This document shows positions 12,332 through 24,160 of a stretch of DNA of 64,000 nucleotides, piece after piece. The stretch is taken from assembly GCA_004794785.1 (NCBI GenBank), contig SJOL01007141.1:1852771-1916770 (forward strand), in the 5' to 3' direction. The position numbers and the translations under genes are program-made. This DNA comes from Opisthorchis felineus (taxonomy: Eukaryota > Platyhelminthes > Trematoda > Opisthorchiida > Opisthorchiidae). Below the pieces are notes generated by a model. It did no database searches. It saw only the letters and a program-made list of their open reading frames with translations, and was not told the DNA's origin. The first letter of the stretch is position 1; every line of letters starts with the position of its first letter.

Positions 12332-13960
12332 TCAGCTGTTCGTGAAGGACACATTATGGAAGCCCCGATGTTCGAATCCACTCATGTGGACGCATCCACA
12401 GTTTGACCAGCTCCATACGTTTGCTGCTGTTAATCTGTTAGTCTCAAGCTGCCTACATTCGGACTGTTTACGTTCGTGTACAGAGTTACATTGAGTTTGA
12501 CTATACTCCACTCCAGTGTGGTCTTTTTTCAGGATTCTGTGACCATGGCGAGATTTCTCCACGGACTAGAATCAAACATGAGATTTCCTAAGCTCACCAG
12601 TAGTCCGTCACGGTGTGGTGGTCTCAACTTGCTTCTGCCTTGTGGACTGTTGTTCAACTGCCTATATAGCAATTATTTCGGAATGCCATCTAATCGTGTT
12701 GACGCCAAATGGCCCAACCGATGCAGCTGTTTTTCAATCAAAATGCCCTCGGTTCCTCAAATTTTTGTCTTCTAGAGAACCTTAGCAAGCTGGATCCGGT
12801 CTGACAAGTCCATGAGCACAATCACCCAAAGACATTGTAGGTGAAATCGACAGCGGATTCGGATATGATGCTCGTATGCAGTCGGTCTTGCTGTTCCATG
12901 AAAGTGTAGACAAACGGTAGCATAATACACCGTAATTTTTGTGTCCATTCACAGGCTGTCTGTTTCAGACATGTTTTTGAGGTCTTCCAAGTGTTTGAAT
13001 ATTTTAGTTAGACGCCTCGATTACGCATTAGAATATGTTAGCAAAGCAAAATCATCGCCTAAAGCAACATGAAGACCTACTGGGCACGTAGCACTCGTTT
13101 GACTGGAAAGTGTGACTAGAAAGTGATTGAATAGATGACCATCCGTTCAGATGGTACTGACACAGTCAATGTAACTTCAAAATTTCTGAAAGCTTCCGTG
13201 CATACGACAGTTAGATAGAAGTTGAAAAAAGTTGGCGCCATGAAGCAACCTCTTTTTACTCCTTTATTATGCACATATAGTTCCATAAGAGCAGAAAATT
13301 AACCGTCATCCAAGGGTGGGGAAATCTATCATAAGTAACAAATTTGCTTGTAAGGCCCATCTTTCAAATCCGCAGAGCTTCTCGGTTCGTCGGATGGGAA
13401 ACACCTGTAAAGTCAACAAATGGGACGTGGACCAATGGCTTGGACCTAAGCGTTTTGTTCTTATCAGTCTTGACGGGATGATCAAATAGGTGACCCTCGG
13501 GCAGCTGTTAGATCCACACTATCCACACTTTCGCGTACAGATGATTTGCTAGGATACCAGTCAAGAACTTGCCTATGATAGCGAAAATCATAGGGAAAAG
13601 CTGACGACGTAAACCAGAAGCGTAGTTTGATATGCCGCATCAGGCCCCTATAAGTTTGGGTGGTAGAACCCCCACCCTAGACGACAGTGATTGGCGCCTA
13701 TCACTACTGGCCTTAGCACAGTAGGAGAGCCGTCGATGGTTTGTGCAAAGGAGATTATGGTGCTGCGCGAAGCCCTTGGTGCCGATGTAGACCAGAGGGA
13801 ATATGAACGGTAAGCCAACTTAGAGGGGCCTGTTGCAAGTCACCATCCGACGTAAACACGGTAGCATAACAAAGGGCACCGGCACCGGTTACATGGTTAT
13901 CATCGAGGCACTGCCGTTGTCCGTCGATTCCTTAAATTTTTGTTGCAATATGGAGCCGTA
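12332..13960 (-). mobile_element. RTE-like LINE, reverse transcriptase to C-terminus (degenerate)
   Basis: Read on the minus strand from high to low coordinates, the blocks of a flatworm endonuclease-reverse transcriptase appear in order. These are an IIGKFLTGILANHLY segment (about 13570), VPFVDFTG...NREALR (about 13400-13440) and the palm motif GVKRGCFMAPTFF (13221-13262). TDGHLFN (about 13140) and a catalytic box mutated to GDDFALL (13043-13067) follow. The DGIPK-LLYRQL / WRNLAM / ERKQSECRQLETNRLTAA C-terminal region runs down to 12332. Frames change several times and stops are frequent, so the copy is dead. The 5' boundary is uncertain, and no endonuclease domain was seen. Confidence 0.8.
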
Positions 13961-14169
13961 AAGCACCGCACCTAGTATAGCACCACACCGGTGTTATCGG
14001 GAAACTCCAAGCAAAACATCGTAGAAATGGTAGCGAATGACCTGGCGGCACTCCATCAACTCTGCGGTTAATAATGTTATCATACTTAGAATGACAGTGT
14101 CAGGTGACTAGTCACCACAGAATGGAACAAACATATCTCAGTTCCAGGTGGTTACAATTAGCCCGTTGA

Positions 14170-15110
14170 GTATGCTGGTGGTCCACAAAGCCCACCCCAC
14201 TGAGGCACTTGAGTCCGCATATTGCACAAGTTCACATATTTGAAGTTGCAGGCCCTTCCGAATGGCTCACCTGTTTTTCAACATGTCAACGCATCGCATC
14301 CCAGTTATTGTCATCTTTTTGGATGGAAGTTGTTCATGCCACTCTATCAAGTGTCAGATCCCACAACGACCTAAAACGGAAGTTACAGTTTCCAAAACTC
14401 ATCTGATGGCTGTCCCAAAAGTGGGATTTGGAGTGTCCCTGATTTTGAATTAGATGACAGCAGACAATTTGATCTGGCACATAAGTTTTGGTCATTTGCC
14501 TGAAAAATGCCAACCAGTAAAGCTGGTTTCTCATTAAACTGCACTCAGTTCCACCACTGTTTGCTCTTCGAACGAATTTGGTGTTAGACTTTGGTCATTC
14601 CACTTGACCTGGAGAATTTTGCGCAAAAGGTGTGAGTGAAATCGGCCATGAACTCGGACACATCGTCTGTATGGCCTCCATGTTTTGCTGCCGTACAGTG
14701 GTGAACACGGCGCAACAACCCGAAACTGTGTCTATGCGCAAGTCGCGAGTCATCCAGACGTGGTTCTCAAGACAACCAAATGTAATTTTGGCTTCTGCAA
14801 TTCATGTTTTTATTTCATTGTCAGGTGTCAAGTCTGTGGATCGTGTGCTGCCAAGATAGCAGAAATCCTTGCAACACTCTCTCAAACATACAGCAAAATA
14901 CTTGGCCTCTTATGCTGAATCCCCGGTGTAGGCTGATAAAAAAAAGACAAGAGTTTTAGATAAGGCAAGGCGGGACGACGATAAATCGAAAGCATTAGCC
15001 AGCCGCAGTAATTCGGCTTCACAATTCGAACATAACGCGCAGTCATCCGCGAAAAGCTGCATACGGATACTGGACAGGCGCAGCTGTGCCATGGCCAGGT
15101 AATGCATCAG
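14170..15110 (-). mobile_element. RTE-like LINE, second antisense copy with C-terminal zinc finger
   Basis: The minus strand shows RMQLFADDCAL (FADD catalytic box at about 15042-15053), then EAELLRLANAFDLSSSRLAL and DFCYLGSTRSTDLTPDNEI (about 14835-14890). FGCLENHVW follows, and the copy ends in CAICGLKCLSGVGFVDHQHT (about 14171-14235), a Cys-X2-Cys finger typical of the end of this LINE group. The central FADD box is intact, but at least two stops and frame changes lie downstream. It sits immediately upstream (in its own orientation) of the copy at 12332-13960. The two differ clearly in sequence, so they are separate insertions. Confidence 0.82.
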
Positions 15111-17779
15111 TTGGCGTACGACCTTTGCAATGACGGAACACCTTTGGACAGATGGTTGTTAAATGAAGGCCGGGCAGGACTGAGACAAGAACTCAGTCTG
15201 CTCCACTCCACTATCGACCGCAAACTCTTACGAGATAGTTAAAGAAGTCAACGCCAGGCTTTCATTCAAATGTAAAAGGATTTAATGGGGTTAATGAGTT
15301 TGTTTGGACGGCCAAGCTTTCGTAGGACGATCCACAATAGTCTCTGTTGATCCATTCGACAAACAGTTCACAGAGGAGGTAATTCTTTCACGACATTGCT
15401 ACAGCAAATATTAAATTAAGTACTTTCAAATCAACAGTGCTATTTAGGGGCCTTTCTTCAGAATGCGAGCGACTGATCGGTTGACTAGGATAGAGAGTAT
15501 CATCTGGCTTCGAATACATAGGGCACTGATTCCGCACCAGTTGCCCGTTTTCTTTAGACTCAATAATGATCAAATCAGACGTATCTTCAAATTTTCGAGC
15601 AGAATATCTATTCATATTACAAAAAAGATACTGGAGGTTGTTGTCCTCACCAGACTTTATCCGTGTGCAGTTGGTCTTGTTAAACTTGTTAGACTTCGTT
15701 TTACGGCCGGTTTGTGGGAAATTTTGTCTGATACCTGTTATTGGTTCCTCTATGTATGAAATACTGCACAAAGACATGCATCGTCTACCTGTATAATTAC
15801 TAGGTCTTGGTGTTAGGATTGCCCGAAACCTTTTAGCAACCAACAAGTCAATTTTGTAGACTGGTGTGAATGACGCAGATTTTAAAACTCACTGTACGAT
15901 GCTGCTACGTAAGAACGAAACTGTGTTGCAAAATGAATAGGGAACAATATGCAGATGATTTCAGGCATGAGCCATTCCATTCCAGATTGTGACTATTTGA
16001 GTCAACGCACTTTTGTAACAAATGACAAGCCTCGTAGGATGTGAAGATTGACCTTAGATCGTGTATCGAAAATTGTGAATAAATTAAGACCGGATGTATA
16101 GAATTCATATTCACATCACTCTCGTTTGAACAGGACAGGAGGACCTTTCAAGCGACAGTGATGTGAGTGTGAAATAGAACTGTGCCACGCGCTTTTCAGC
16201 ACATAGCTGAAGCACGAAGATTGGTGGCTGAATGGAACAAATTGTTACAGATGAATTATGAAGTATTGTCAGGCTCGCTGAATGAGAACTATGCACTGCT
16301 TTTATACCTATGTGCCCGTAAGCAGCTTTCTTGATAGCATATGATGGACTATTATGTGATAAGTTTTAATTTCCTACACACAAATGCCACTAGAGTTCCA
16401 TACACGTACGACGTACCAAACCCTCTCAGAACTGCAGAATGACTGTCTGTTTTATGTCCAACTTTCAAACTAACAGCTCAACTGAAGTGTGCTACATGCT
16501 TTAGTGGGGGTGAAAAAGTTCTGATATCGCCTGCAGTAAAATTGCCTCCACAACACATTTTTCAGTAAGTGTCGCTTATAGCACTGAGGACTGGGCATCA
16601 CAACTCTGGTCACAACGTTGCTCCATCATACAGGGTTGCTCCCTTTCAGGTTCTGATCTGTAAGTGGGGAGATCGTTTCTTAAGGACAACTTCGAATGGC
16701 CCACTGATGTCTACCCTTCGTTTCGGCTTTTAGTAAATCTTGAGGTAGTAAAGCAGTAAAAATCACTTTGAAGGAGAAAAACTTCCTTGACAGTCGAAAG
16801 CAGCTCTTCTCATCAGTCATGATGAAGGTCTGGTTCTCTATAAATCGATAAAAAAGCTTATCCACGGTGCTCTTTTACGACCTGTTTGAAAATGAACCCT
16901 CGCCTCTCAGCCACAACTTCTGAATTAGAGATAAATTCATTTTTGTTTACTTACCTGCCTCATTCAGTTACGTATACAAGTAAAATCATTATTTAAACTT
17001 ACTCCTACATGTTTTCAGCTTACATCACAAGATAATACTTATACTTGGCCATGTAGACCAGACGCTGGGCACATCTAAACTGGGTTTCCTTAGTTCACGA
17101 TTAACCAATGTGATGCCCAAGGTGCTTGTTTATAGACCAGGGAATACTTTTATATGCAGCGTAATGATGATTCATTTTACATTCTTTGGTTTCTAGGTAT
17201 GAAAAAAAACAGGGAAAAAATCAGTATGGTCAACCAAAAACGTGTACCGTCTTAATATCGAGGACACACACCAAAATGGGAATGTAGTTAAAAATCTTCT
17301 CCACTTCAAATCTGCGCTTATTCGTTGTACTGATATTGTTGTCTGGGGGGTCCAGTTTTGGCGCAGTTCATTCTTTGAAAATGAATGCTTTCTTAAGGAA
17401 CATACCCCGGATCTTAATTGAGACACTGAGTAAAGAGAGAGAAAAAATCGTTCATAAATTCTAACAAAGTAGACGAGAGTTGGAAAGACAAGGAGGAAAA
17501 CAGAATGGATCATGTGCATGAAATACGAATTCACAGAGTCACAGAATATAAAACGTGCAGTTGTTAGAATCCTGGTGAGGCTGGTCAGTAGGCTGTGCAT
17601 TGATGATTCCACACAGAAACGGGTAGGTGGAAGGTCGGACTAACGGTCACAGGTGCGCGCAGTCGCACAAGAAAATATGGGCACAGGGAAGCATGTCTGA
17701 GGACAATAGGACTTCAGCTTCTACAACCGCTCGCCATAGTAACAGAACGAAGGAACAGATCCAGCGCTGAAAACAAATT
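15111..17779. other. Non-coding stretch with SINE tail remnants
   Basis: An antisense frame of 152 codons at 15388-15846 lies upstream of the LINE copy in the LINE's orientation. It has no recognisable reverse-transcriptase or endonuclease motif, so I leave it unassigned. A minus-strand frame at 17193-17612 is Phe/Ser-rich and looks like chance. The only repeat recognised is the inverted pair of SINE family A tails near 16095-16178. Confidence 0.5.
16095..16178. repeat. Inverted pair of SINE family A tails (fold-back remnant)
   Basis: The left arm, ATTCACATCACTCTCGTTTG, is the reverse complement of the family A tail. After a short spacer, the right arm (CAAGCGACAGTGATGTGAGT) is the same tail in plus orientation. 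The middle of both copies, including the tRNA-like heads, is missing. Confidence 0.7.
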
Positions 17780-19480
17780 TTTCTGTGCTGATTGGTAGCC
17801 AGAAAGAAAATAACCATAACAAAGCTTTGACAACGGATTTCTCTAGCAGAAAGTTTGCAGCTACAGAACAGAAGGTTCAAGCTAAAGTATTCGACTTCAA
17901 ATTCGAATACGTCAAGAGCCTGGAGCACCTAGCTGGCCTAGAAGTGACAGATTTCATAGAAATCCATGAAGACGCTCAGTTGAATCTCGGCCAAACCTTT
18001 GTTCCAGACTTCACATGCAACAAAACATTTAACTCCGATCATATCGCTCCCAGGAACACCAACATAAAAGTAGAACTGTGGAGGATATTGAAATATCTTC
18101 TCATCGGAACTGAGCCAAAATTCAAGGTAGTTTTTTTGGAAAAACAGCAAAATAAAAATTAGGGGGACAAAAAATTGTCTCTTTTTATAGTAGTTCACTG
18201 TTTACAGTAAACTCTACCAAGACAACTTTCGTTGAACTGCTGGGCACCTATGGTGTGCCAAATAAACCCCTAGAAGACGAAAACTTCAATACACTGCTCA
18301 AGCTATGCCTGGCGAAGTAATATGAATTCAATGGAGAGCATTACGAACAAGAACAATTTCTGAGTCTATTGCAGAAATCGGAATACAAATAGTGCAACGG
18401 ATTATACATCCAAATGGAGATACCAAAATTTAGATTCGCTAATTGGAAGGTAACTGAGCTAGCATTAAGCGGAACCGTAGTTGACCTGTTGTTCACAAAG
18501 GTCGTATTCAGTGTCACGATGTTGTCTCGTGATGCACGTTGTGGGATGTGGAACAGAACAAAGCTCGAGGGAGACAGTGGACGCGGATGCACTAATTAGA
18601 TTGGGCAACCGTTACAGAGTAAACCACAGCGAAAAATTCAATCAACAACACCAGTGTTTTCGGTGACATCCATTTCATGCTGGAAGAGGAGAATGATGCA
18701 AAGCTGGCATTCTTGAACTTTCTCATCACACGATTGCCAGACTGACAACTGGAAAGCGAAGTATACAGAAAGACCGAATTCCCAGCTACCGCAGCCATCA
18801 TTCCATGTGTCACAAACAAAAGTGCACCCAGACTCTTTTCAAACGGACTGAGAGAATAGAAATTCTTGTACAAAGTTCAACTGGATATTCAAGAGGTTCC
18901 ATCCGGCGAACCCACAGAAGACCTAACTTGGCCAACCCGACACCACAAACAAATGGCAAATATATCACACTTCTGCACGTCAAGAACATTTCTAATGTGA
19001 CTGCATAACACGGTGGCCTACAAACATTAGAACACCATGCGGATCGAATTGTTAGAACCCATTGGATACTATAAGCAGGACCGCCTTCATATACAAGATC
19101 CCGTACAACGATTGCGACCAGCACCATGTGGGACAAATAGGAAGGAAGATGTGTGATAGGCTAGATCAATATAGACTTGCAACTAAAAGACACCAACAAT
19201 TTTCACTTGTTTCCGCACACAAAGATCGGGAGAGTCACAGATTCGACTGGAACAGCTTCCACATACTGACTCAAGCAAGGAAAAAGAAAGGGCACGAATT
19301 CATGGACTCCATTGAAATTGACCCAATCTGTCAACCGAACTACAAAATGCAAAACTGTACGAGAAACCGGAGAAGAGAAGCAGGCAAATCGATAACAAAG
19401 AGGGTAATTTCTTTCGCCCTGACCATGGGTCTAACCAATAGGTGAATGAACGAAACAGACTACAGATTGATAAACTACTC
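17780..19480 (+). mobile_element. Penelope-like element: reverse transcriptase plus GIY-YIG endonuclease (broken)
   Basis: Segments of a Penelope-like polyprotein occur in order on the + strand. The N-terminal FSSRKFAATEQKVQAK...FDFKFEY block is at 17839-17910. An NTLLKLCLAK...EFNGEHYEQ block typical of the reverse transcriptase lies near 18290-18350. DAKLAFLNFLITRLPD...YRKT lies near 18695-18770 and RLFSNGLRE near 18830-18860. The C-terminal GIY-YIG nuclease reads VYKIPYNDCD-like at first, then HHVGQIGRKMCDRLDQYRLA, and ends with FDWNSFHILTQARKKKGHEF (19085-19310). Stops and frame changes separate the blocks. The nuclease portion from 19062 to 19445 is open in one frame. The first Tyr of the GIY-YIG pair is replaced by His-His-Val-Gly, so the nuclease motif itself is degraded. 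Confidence 0.85.
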
Positions 19481-21208
19481 AATAGGAGAGGATATCTAAT
19501 CCACCGAGCAGACGCAAATAAATCATTCAGCACAGGAAGACAACCTACGCCAAACAAAGATATGCAACCGGCCAAGCAAATTCAAGAAGACCAAACCACA
19601 ATGCAGACTCAGAAAGGGTCAGTAAAATTACCAATCTAAATCAAGGAGGATGAACTACAATGCAACGTAAATTGGGAACGGACCAGTCGGAGCCGGGTCC
19701 AAGACCTTCGGCAAACATTTATTCAACAAACCAATCGAATACGGAGGATGCAGTTGGCAAGCTGACCAATGAGATTACCAGAGAGGCACACACTCACCAG
19801 CCAACCGCGCAAACAGAGATCAGACACTATTTGTAACCTGTATAAACGCAAGAAGATAAGGAGGAACTACCCACTTAGATGCGCACTCTACGCTGGTGCT
19901 GAAAGGTATGCAAGCTAATAGTTAAGCTCAGCGAACAGATCAACTAGTACTTGATCAATAACCAGTAAGCAGTAATTGCCTTATTCATTGAGCATAATGT
20001 GTCGATTAAAGGAAACGACATACTCATCTCAAACTTGTGGAACATGAACGCATTGGAGTATCCTACGAAGAAGCACTGCTGATGCAAATGAACTTAAGTT
20101 CGACTTCGCTACTGCGTTGTACACACTAGAGTCGAACGCTAGATAGATTTTAAGGACGTACAAATACTGCAACCACAGATCAAACACAGTAGGCTTGTGC
20201 GCATGAGCATAGCAAATCCACTCGCAACCTGCCTTTGTCAACCACATTTGTAGAACTCATCTCTAGCATGTATGGATGGGTTTGATCTAACAGTAGAACA
20301 TGCAAAGCCGCCGAATTCAACACATCTGACCCAATACAAACAAATACACACATTCTACTCTAACCATTCTAGTATTCGTTCCCAAGACACCCAACCAAAA
20401 TGCCAATCACATACGTAGCTTTGACCCCAGAATGACCAATATGAGATCCCGATGACTTGTCCACGCCTAAAAGCTCATGTCCTGTATGTATCGTTGTGTT
20501 TCTTCGTTTGATCTCGTGATCTTTTGATAGCAATTAGGAACTCGATACTCCTGACCAAACGGTGTCAGGGAGCTTCGAATTGGAGTACTGCTTGTGAGAC
20601 ATGAAGGTCATCAAAAGTCTATCTGTACCCCGAGCGAGCTAACTGTTTTGCAAGTTGATTGCAAACCTCAACTAAGAAGTACTCGCTGTATTTAGACCAT
20701 AGCTCTTATTGCCGTGCTTTTGGCATGAGACTATTCAAGCAGCACAAATTTGAAGGAACAAATTGCCGCGCTTGCTCTAACTCAGAAAGTGGAGTGCTGG
20801 GAGAGTGTCTACCAGGTCCTTATCCATTAACTCACCTGATGGGAGAGACCCTGTGGATGCTGCAAAGGTCAGCCCAATGCGTTACTGAGGTAGCCAAACC
20901 GTCGCATCATAATCACGTCCAATCTCTTCATAAAGACAACAAAGCGGTGGACAATTGAAGTTCCAATAGTATAGAGTTAACCAGGGTTGTTGTGTGGTTG
21001 GTGCGATGGTTCATGCATGCTCATCACTAACCATAACTGTTTTACGATTAATCATTTCTTGCAGTATCGAATGATTAGTAATGACATTCACTGTTGGTCT
21101 TGCTTATTTGAAACCAAGTAAATAATCAAATATCACAATTTAAGTTGCTGCATGTTACCTTGAATTTATACTCTTGCTTGATAACTTTTTGTGTCTCACA
21201 TGAACCAG
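19481..21208. other. Non-coding stretch before the first recognised RapGAP exon
   Basis: The start may still be the 3' part of the Penelope-like element. A + strand frame at 20659-20958 is exon-like up to a possible CAG|GTCCTT donor near 20817 and would join exon 21209 in phase 1. However, its upstream acceptor is weak and its protein is not recognisable. I see nothing else. Confidence 0.45.
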
Positions 21209-21619
21209 GTCACTACCAATTTCCCATGAAATCCAGTTCGCTTGGACAAAGAGATTGTACAGAGGACAAAAGTCGAACAAGGAATTCGTTACAATTTTTA
21301 CATTACGACTCTACCAGCCTGTTGCATTGCACGTGGAATCAAGTGGACCCGTTGACCACCGATTTGTCGGAACATGGTTTGCCATTTGAAGTGCATGGTG
21401 AATGTGAACTGGTATCAACCTGTGTTAACTACCATTGTGAATCTTGTGCAAATCCTCAAGCAATCATATTTCATCCACAAAGATACTACTTAAACTTTAG
21501 CGAAGCACCAGAAAAATTGTGCTTTAAATATGGCGGCGAGGCAATGTTTCTCGACTCCTGTGCGATCGAGTACCGAGATTCCGGAGCGCGGTTCTACAGG
21601 GAGCATTTTCTCCCTTTAT
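21209..21619 (+). CDS. RapGAP-domain protein (SIPA1-like family), exon a
   Basis: This is the first exon I can assign to the RapGAP gene; it encodes about 136 residues. The acceptor is taken as the AG at 21207-21208 after a pyrimidine-rich run. The first in-frame ATG is at 21226, so an initial exon starting there cannot be excluded. The donor is TTAT|GTAAGT, phase 1. The last residues, YRDSGARFYREHFLPL, match the start of the RapGAP N-terminal subdomain, where family members have an (A/Y)R(Y/F)YR..F..(G)KEH block. The part before it is Cys- and His-containing and has no match I recognise. It is supported by phase agreement with exon b and by that conserved block. Confidence 0.8.
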
Positions 21620-22321
21620 GTAAGTTATTGGTAGTCACTGACAAGCTAAAAGCGAAAAAAAACTCAAACAGGACATCTAAAATGAATAATCGCATTAAAA
21701 TTGATCGCAAGTTCCACTGGGGAGCTGGAAACAAGTGTTGTCCGTTACCCCACTAGATTCTTCTACTCGGGGTCTTCTGCGACCTTTTCGCGCCAGACCA
21801 CCCGTACTTTTAAGTTACAGGATCTATAACAAATCTGAACTCTTCTATCTCTCTGACCCAAGAGGGTAAGGCCTTTGTCTGTGTTTAACCTCGACTAGTT
21901 GGTAACCTAGTTGGTCTGACGAAGTTTTGGTGTCAAAATTAAAACGCCGATCAACGACGAAACAAATTTCCATGAAGCAACCTAGATTACTGCGAACCTT
22001 CTCCTCATGAAGCATGATTGAACATTTCTATATGGGGTCAATTAGTAGCAGTACACCTAACAGATATTGTCTTGGACACAAATAAATCCACTTGATGTGC
22101 TGAGCGTGAAAACTGTACCAGTTAGTCCCGGAGCAATAGCAGTAGCTGAGCATAGGCACCTAGTTACCTGACTAACTTCACCAGCTCTCACTGATAGACT
22201 GAATCGACTTTCTAGGCTCCTTTTTTTCAGGCTTTCTTTCGTGAGCAGTCGTCTAGCAAAACATGAGTAGCCATCAATAGATAAATGTTGATTAGTTGGA
22301 GGTGGTTGCGGAATTTGTAGA

Positions 22322-22555
22322 AATATCGTTTACATCACTCTCGTTTGAACACGCCTGCTGTGTCCTGAGGCAATTATTCTGGTGCGTCCACACCAAAGCG
22401 TGGAATCACCGGACTCGATTTTCGCTTTTATTAGAGCTTATCAGTTGTGGATATCCTTGGCCGTGCCGGGGTTTGAACTACCGACATCTGACATGCGACG
22501 CGAGCGTGCTACAACTACTCCATCAGCTCACACTGGACAAACATCGTATCTTATA
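22322..22555 (-). repeat. SINE family A copy, minus strand
   Basis: The reverse complement has a tRNA-like head (GATGGAGTAGTTGTAGCACG; box B GTAGTTCAAACCCC). The body follows (GGCACGGCCAAGGATAT, GCGAAAATCGAGTC), then the tail GTTCAAACGAGAGTGATGTA. It is one of the fuller copies. Confidence 0.85.
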
Positions 22556-22556
22556 T

Positions 22557-22727
22557 CAGAAATCTGGTGTTCAAACCTCATTACGGCCTTGGATATGCGC
22601 TGTTGATGAGCTAAATGTAGGAGAAAATCGAGATTACTGCTCCCCCTTTGATGTGAGCTCAGTAGAATAATGGCGCTAGGAGAGAAGGGAGAATGTTCAA
22701 ACGAGAACTAGGTGGAAGCGAATACAT
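22557..22727 (+). repeat. SINE family A copy, plus strand, 5'-truncated
   Basis: The copy starts at box B (GTGTTCAAACC) and continues through GGCCTTGGATATGCGCTG to the tail GTTCAAACGAGAACTAGGTG. It begins two bases after the minus-strand copy ends, giving a near-contiguous fold-back. Confidence 0.8.
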
Positions 22728-23429
22728 ATATGGCTGCTAAACTCAATTGTTATTAGCTGGTTTCAACAGTACATCAAACGTTCGAAAGGAGGGTCAATTA
22801 ACATGGTCTTCATGCTGCGTAATACAGATGGCTGTAGTCTGTTTGCACTGTACTGATTTGGTATCCAGCTGCGGCGTGATTTTTCATGATGAAGTGCTGT
22901 ACCCATGCTAGAAAGTGCGCAGTAACCTTAACTGGAACTTTTTACTGAAGGATTTAACGGACATGATTTGATATGATTCATACCCCGTGGTTTAAAAAGC
23001 ATTAGTTGTTTAGTGCATCACCAGCGAAGTGTTCATATGAAGTAACCAACCAAATGTAAATTTACACGCAAGCCACTCTCATGTGCATGAAAATGGCTAG
23101 GAGTCTGTTTTGCCATAGGAGCAGGCAGAGTAAATGACAACGGCGGTAGCAAGATGTCCATACTTGAAAGTGAATCCAACCTTGATAAAGAACATAATAC
23201 GATGAGTCCTGATGGCTATGTCTTAAATTAAGTGGATATCACCAAATAGTCAACTCCAACTAGCATTGTATACCACTCAGGTATGAGCCGCGCTTTTGCT
23301 GCACAACATTATAACAAACTTTGATTCTATTTTACTCGGATGCCGCTTCAAGCATTTATCTTTTGGCAGCTTCTGTTCAATTTCACAAGCTGCCTTGATT
23401 GGTGACCAATACGGAAAAATACTTAACAA

Positions 23430-24160
23430 ACAAAAGAGGCAACACAGTTTAACCGTGAAGCGTCGCTTTCACAATGCTGCGGCGCGCTCCATACTACTAT
23501 ACGGATCGGAAACCTGGCCGCTGCGCGCCGAGGACGTCAAAAGACTTTCACTGTTTGACCATCGATGTCTTCGGAGCATTGCCCGAGTCTGGTGGGAACA
23601 CCGGACAAACAATGCTGAAGTACGTTGAATGGTATTCGGGAGAAATAACTCACCCTCACTAGATGAACTGATCACACTGCAACGGTTGCGCTGGGTTGGC
23701 CACGTGCTCCGTATGCCAGTCGACCGAATTCCTCGAAGGGTTCCTTTCGCACAACCACGTGAAGGATGGAAACGAGCTAGAGGTGGTCAAACAATGACCT
23801 GGCAGCGAAGTATAAAAGCCATTACCAGAAAACTCAGCTGCGCCGATCATTGCCATCTTCCTGGATGGGGACCCCGAGACGGGCCACATCCATGGTTAGA
23901 GACATTGTCAGACATGGCCCAGTCGCGCCCTCAATGGCGCTTGTGTATCAAAGCTACTTCCTTCAATGCAGAGCTCCCTCCCCAATTCCCCCACTTGACA
24001 GTCCACTGACAGTGCTGTGTTTACACACCAATTTACGAGGTCCGGTCTCCAATGCGCAGCTACCTACCCCACCTCCCCAAATCATCGGTGAATGAAACTG
24101 TGACAGCTACAACCACTGAACTGTTCTTACAGCTGATAATGGTGATGATGATGATGATAT
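23430..24160 (+). mobile_element. RTE-like LINE 3' end, well preserved
   Basis: A single frame from about 23460 to 24009 reads AARSILLYGSETWPLRAEDV, LFDHRCLRSIARVWWEHRTN, LQRLRWVGHVLRMPVDRIPR, TWQRSIKAITRKL, LPGWGPRDG and MAQSRPQWR. This is the canonical C-terminal region of a LINE group common in flatworms. The only interruption is one TGA at 23626-23628, at a position where relatives have Arg, consistent with CGA mutating to TGA. A short tail with a GAT microsatellite (24142-24157) follows. The catalytic palm and the endonuclease are missing, so the copy is 5'-truncated. Confidence 0.9.

Noticed and set aside
13689..13706. Near-palindrome GTGATTGGCGCCTATCAC
   Set aside because: One imperfect 18-bp palindrome without neighbours of the same kind; not enough to call a site.
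15388..15846. 152-codon antisense frame upstream of a LINE copy
   Set aside because: Position suggests the element's upstream part, but no endonuclease or RT motif can be read.
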